A stretch of 64,000 nucleotides of DNA from Phytoseiulus persimilis (taxonomy: Eukaryota > Arthropoda > Arachnida > Mesostigmata > Phytoseiidae). Under the pieces are notes generated by a model. That model was not told the DNA's origin. It saw only the letters and a program-made list of their open reading frames with translations, and searched no databases. The DNA is taken from the NCBI GenBank assembly GCA_037576195.1, contig CM075104.1, forward strand, positions 26,800,211 to 26,864,210. The letters are read 5' to 3'. This document shows positions 59,434 to 64,000 of this stretch, piece after piece (the first letter of the stretch is position 1; each line of letters opens with the position of its first letter). Position numbers and translations under genes: made by a program.

Positions 59434-60079
59434 ATGAACTCCTACTTCGGTTGGGGAGAGCCCTCCGGCTCCGATGTTCCGGCCGCTTACCAATCGGCAG
59501 CTGCACACAGGAACTATTACCCAGGACTACCGTACTATCCCACAGGATCGGCTCCGCAACAGCCCGCTGCGAGCAGCCACGCTTATCACAATCCCCCATC
59601 TGTACCGGAGATTTCCGACAGCGACAGCGACCAAAAGTACGGATCCCCCTCGGATCCGAACCGGTCGAGCGCTGGAAGCACGGGTATGAATCTGAGTTCG
59701 CGGAGCGACGCGCGCGACGACCGCCTACCGCCCACCCCGCAACGGGACAACAACAACACCGACTTGGTTCAACAGTATAGCAATTGCAGTGCCGGCCAAC
59801 AGGCCGTTCTAGACTCTAAAAAATTCTCTTCAAATCCTTCGACAGACAAACCTCCGCTCATGGGCACCAAGAGCGAGTTGGAAGCCGAGCCTAGAGGTCC
59901 CCCAGGCATCCCAGGAGCCGACCTACGGAGATTTCCGCCACAAACTTTAGATCCTAGAGCGCTCGAAGGTTCGCATCTGGGTTACCCGATGGGGGACCCC
60001 TTGAGAGGTTACGCCAATCCGCCTCAACCACCCATAAGCTACTACCCTTGGATGAAAGGCTACGCACCCAATACTGCCG
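59434..60079 (+). CDS. Hox protein, first coding exon (central class, ftz-/Antp-/Ubx-like)
   Basis: The ATG has a strong context (ttcgccATGA). The N-terminus MNSYF is the conserved activation motif of the central Hox class (MSSYF/MNSYF). About 215 residues follow, rich in Pro, Ser, Tyr and Gly, with acidic SDSDSD near residues 63-68 and PPLMG near 140. The hexapeptide YPWM is at residues 204-207 in SYYPWMKGYAPNTA; it recruits the Exd/Pbx cofactor. The exon ends at GCCG|gtgagt (phase 1), and reading through meets TAG at 60121. No homeobox follows in the remaining 3.9 kb, so the homeodomain exon lies outside the window. YPWMK favours ftz/Lox5-like over Antp (usually YPWMR) or Ubx (usually YPWMA), while MNSYF recalls Ubx. 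The rest matches none closely. A role in segment identity in the nucleus is inferred from the family. The gene is partial because of the window edge. Confidence 0.9.
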
Positions 60080-63000
60080 GTGAGTTGACATTTAGATATA
60101 GAGTTCGACTCGAGCTGGGCTAGATGCCTCAAACGTTGATGCTGTTGTTCCCCTGTGGAGGAATGAAAACATCGAAAGACGGCTCTTCGTCTTTGGGTTC
60201 GCCTTGGCGTTCCTTCGCTGGACGACCTTCCGCGAAAATGTGTCCAGGACGAGGCCGAATATACCACCATGTCGAGCGGCGACTGAATACATCGTTGCTC
60301 GTCATCGCGCATCTCAGAGTTCAAGTCAAATACACGGAGAATATCCGAATCGCGTCTCCGACCGGAACCGAGAGTTTCGATCGGATAAGTAAGTGCAGAA
60401 CAAGTGGAAAGCTCGTGCGCTCCTTTATGATTGAGTACTTTGCCTGCTCTCGAGAAATTCTCTTCGCAATCATCTCGGCCTTAGTATTGTTGCTGTCGTC
60501 GTCTTCTTCGTTGTTATAATTCAATTGGGTCGCGTCCAGTGGAAATCTTGTGATGCGTGATTATGGTCCCCACTGTACTATTTCCCCGACATTCCTCCCT
60601 CGGTCGCCCTCATTGTTCATTTTTCGTCTCCACTGGGAACTCCGATTGCAGTCAAGAGACCGCTTGCTGGGACACTTTGGTTTCTCGGCGAGATTGCGAT
60701 CGGTCCGTCATTCCCCCGATGCGAATATTCGCATGCAGGACTCCATTGATGTTCCGATGCGAGTTTCAATCTTCGTTTGCCGTGACAACTTCCCGGAGAG
60801 CCGTCGCGCGAGAGCGCGGATAAGTGCCAGGAGCGACTCACGAGCACCGAAGTTTCGTAAATTAGCACCTAAATACTTCAAAGCTGAAGAGACGACTGTT
60901 CGAACGCTCAAAAATCCATTCGACTGCCACACTCCTCCGGCGAGCCTGTGTGTATGCCGCGTTTAGTTTTTCTCCGTGAGAAAAATATGCCTAGACTAAT
61001 GGTGGTCATTTGTCTCTCGCAGTGTGGCGGCGTTGGCAAAGCCGTTGTCGGAGGAGGAGCGGGAGTTACGATTTGACTTAGCGTTATGCGGTTCCTCATT
61101 TATCTTTCCGACTATTAGCAACACGATAGTCACCTTCACTGTTTGTCAGAAACGAGAGAGAAAAAAAACAACACAACAAAAGCCCGTCATTAACCACATG
61201 GGTACACGCAGCCCTCGAGCTACCTGAATGATTTTCGAAAGACCACCGTTCCAGGAGTGTACAGGTACAGGAGGACCGTTAACGTAAACGTATGCAAGTT
61301 TTCCTTCTCCGTCCGATCGGCGTTCATGAGGAGCGGGGCTCTCTATTTTTCAACAGAGAAGCCAACTCGTGAGATAAGAAGCCCCATCGTAAGGCACGGC
61401 CTATCGAGACTCCGATGCCGCGACAGGGAGAACGACCGGGCGGGTAGATGGAAGAGACGGGCCGCGGGCCATTGAATCGAGACGTCTGGTTTAATGTGAA
61501 GACATTACTCCATAAACGAACGCGGGGCTTCCTCAATAAAGTGGAGCGTTTAATTTCGGCTTCTCTGGCAGTGGGAGCCTCTCGAGCGAGGGTCCGACTC
61601 GAGAGAGGCATGAACTTTTCTTTTTGAGCACGTGAAACTCATACCAATCTTAGATCCGTGTCCGTCAAGCCGCTGTTCCAGAGGTTGCGGCTCTCTCCGA
61701 TGAGGAAACCGGAATCTCGGAATATAACCGTACATGGTGGCACTTCACCGATCACTTGCCAACAGTTGAGTCTCCTCTTTTTGGACACGGATTGAATGAG
61801 CTGGATCGATTCGATCGCGCTCACTTGTCGGAGAAAGAGCCTCATCGATAAGCTCTACGAATTCTGCTATGAGTGGACAGTGATCGTCTCTGGTTACGTG
61901 TCACTGACGGGCCAGATTACACTGATGGATTTATGTGACCGCCAAGCGTGTATCGAAACAGCTCTGGCTCGCTTGCTCTCTGGCCGACCGAGTGACTGGC
62001 TCGACGGCAGGCAGGCATGCTCACTCCTTCCCTCACAAACTCGATTTAGTCCACAAAGTTGATCGTTGTCGTAACGAGAAAGGAGGAGAGAAAGCTTTGA
62101 GTTGTCTCATAAACTAATTCGCCTCCCTCTAAGTGGCTTTAGCGATTCGCAGTATCCTCTCACTTACCTGACTGGATGAGAGCCCGGCCCTGTGCTCTCG
62201 GGTCTGAGCGAACCTGTCGCCCGACCTATAAACCTCGCTGTTGATACATCTTCAGTTTGAGCCTTTGTTGCCAGTCACCCAGGGGCGATCAACGATCAAG
62301 TTCCTACGTTCATTGTCAATTCCAAGAGTTCTGGCTCGAGCTGGAGTGCAGTGCTAACGGCTCCGGAGTCGGACTTCCATTGTTGAGATTATGTCAGGAA
62401 AACGTTGAGGGAGCGACTCGTGGCTTTGGCGTCCTTGTTGTCCAGGAGCGACCTATGGAAAGAGATGTTCCGCAGCTCTGACCACTCGCGATCAGAAAGT
62501 CACTCCTTCTCGCAGGCCTGACAGAGTCAGGTTGCTATCCGAACGCAGATTTCCCGACAGCACAACTTGTGATTAATGAGTTTGCCACGCAAATCACGAC
62601 GTAAATTGGTCACTAAGCATCTCATCACATGACATCGCCAAGCATAAAGTCTCACACGTATTCGTCAGCTGTCGTTTTCTCTCACGCAGAACAATCCAAA
62701 GCTCACTTGGATGACTGGCCGACTGGTTGTTCGGCTTGTGACGCTCCAGCAACTAGCATAATTGATAGACGCAAAGATACATACATAGATGGATGAATGG
62801 CCGGCTGGCGGGACAGAGGGAGGACAGAATACGCCTATCCTGGCTTTCTGAACGAATACCAACCTCTCCGTGTTCCGGACAAGCATCCAACGTCCGATGT
62901 GAAACCGCGAGACTCCATGATTTCCGTCACATTAATGTCAAGACCTGTGTCGAGTGTTGTATAAACTGTCAGTCTGTGATTCGGACAGGCTCGCTGGCCG

Positions 63001-64000
63001 GCTTCAATAGTTGACGCGACTGCCCATGCTGTTGGTTGTGGAAGCGCGCACAACAGAAAAAAAAAAAAAACGGAATGATAATAATTAGCTTTTTGTAATT
63101 GCTGAGATATTTTGACACGGCTCTCGTCTTTTGTTCCTTCGCAGTAGCTATGCTGTCGGATCAGAAGAACAAGGTACCTGGCCGACCAGCCGTAGACAGC
63201 GAGGCGACCAACTATCATTTCGCTGGGAGGAGTGCGCCGTTCCACAGAGGGCAGCCATATTAGGAAGAAGAAAAAATGAGTCCGTCAATCCTGTCGGATT
63301 GTTAATTCATGTTCGCGTCTTATTCTGTCGGATGGTTTGTTGGTCAGCAAAGCGGCTCGTAAGCCGGTTGGTTTGTTGCTCAGTCGCTCGGTCAGAATTA
63401 TTGCGTATTTTCCAAGTTGAATCGGCCGCGGGATGGAAATCCGTAGATAATGAGTGTGCTGAGGCGGTTGGCTTGTGCTTCCATTGGCGGCTCAGGCAGT
63501 TGGCTTGCGCGCGAGTTCACATGGTTGAATCTTATCGCCACACGGCGTTAGATGACCGCAACAACCGCAATAGAGGGCTAGAGGAGTTCCACGAAGAAGA
63601 CCCACTCGAGCGTCGTTCTCGACAGTGAAATAAACAGCCACTAATTTTCCGCCAGTTCTTCGATGAATGCCAAACTCGAGTAAAACATGTGCCGACAGAG
63701 ACGTTGTGAGGCTCACATCGTGATGAGTGCCCCCCAAAGACCCCCTCTCGCGAAACCCAGTGATTCCAGTGAGCTCTTAGGTGGAATCTTGCGACTGATG
63801 GAGTGTCCCTCGAACATGATTAATGGTCGAACTTGACGGACGGACTGAAATTGTTGGTGCGACTGGGAAGCTCGTTAGCTCGTCCCTCGCTCGCTCGGTG
63901 AAACTCTTGGCGGAGAGCCAAAAGGAAAGCGATTGCCGTCAATGCCAATCGCTCGCGCCTCGCAGCGTTCCTGGCGAAGTTCTCTCGCGAACCGCTCTCA
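60080..64000 (+). other. First intron of the Hox gene (open at the right edge)
   Basis: It starts with the donor gtgagt at 60080 and contains no recognisable homeobox or other exon to the end of the window. It holds an A14 run (63057-63070), AGCC/GACC-type runs near 62000 and 62720, and a TAATTA/TAATTG pair at 63082-63101. Long introns between the hexapeptide and homeodomain are common in arthropod Hox genes and often carry enhancers. Confidence 0.6.
63074..63108 (+). promoter_or_regulatory. Paired TAAT-core homeodomain sites in the Hox intron
   Basis: TAATTA (63082-63087) and TAATTG (63096-63101) lie 14 bp apart, preceded by gataata. They are the consensus core for Antp-class homeodomains. 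This is suggestive of an intronic enhancer, possibly auto- or cross-regulated by Hox proteins. In AT-rich sequence such cores also arise by chance. Confidence 0.25.

Noticed and set aside
60080-64000. Search for the Hox homeobox exon inside the window
   Set aside because: No WFQN-type helix-3 coding sequence or typical homeodomain frame was found on the + strand, so the exon is taken to lie beyond the right edge.

Overview
The window looks like nuclear DNA of a small-genome arthropod, most likely a mite. The reasons are split coding exons with GT-AG introns (one of 98 bp), a Hox exon with an MxSYF start and a YPWM hexapeptide, mid-range GC, Tc1/mariner and non-LTR retrotransposon debris, and fragments of a family resembling arthropod M13 (neprilysin-like) peptidases. 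A phytoseiid predatory mite such as Galendromus/Metaseiulus, whose Hox cluster is reported to be scattered, would fit. That is inference and no database was searched. No tRNA, rRNA, CRISPR or bacterial operon structure was seen.

Layout. From 0 to 4.6 kb there are two divergent but structurally credible homeobox genes on the + strand (exons 1997-2477 and 4071-4592), with weaker homeobox-like debris around them. From 7.1 to 9.0 kb there is a large imperfect inverted duplication. A 640-bp MITE with a TTA target duplication lies at 10.8-11.45 kb. Between 14 and 20 kb are a non-LTR reverse-transcriptase tail, a 45-bp minisatellite, LRR-like fragments and a dead Tc1/mariner transposase. From 21 to 25 kb there are + strand fragments that I read as broken M13 peptidases. 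From 25.8 kb onward the texture changes to CpG-rich sequence peppered with short tetranucleotide runs (AGCC/GGCT, CGAC/GTCG) and few credible exons. It is interrupted by a second group of M13-like fragments at 34.3-38.0 kb, including a head-to-head inverted pair. Further homeobox-like and M13-like relics lie at 52-55.5 kb.

The clearest gene is the first coding exon of a central-class Hox gene (59434-60079, + strand; MNSYF start, YPWM at residues 204-207). It ends at a consensus donor, and its homeobox exon must lie beyond the right edge. Most of 57.5-59.4 kb is probably its 5' leader, and 60.1-64 kb is its first intron.

The main point of interest is two unusual Antp-like homeobox genes sharing the same intron position, on the same strand about 55 kb upstream of a Hox gene, with possible decaying copies between and beyond them. 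This looks like a small, fast-evolving homeobox family near a Hox locus. Calls for the peptidase fragments and homeobox relics rest on reading family landmarks by eye, not on alignments.
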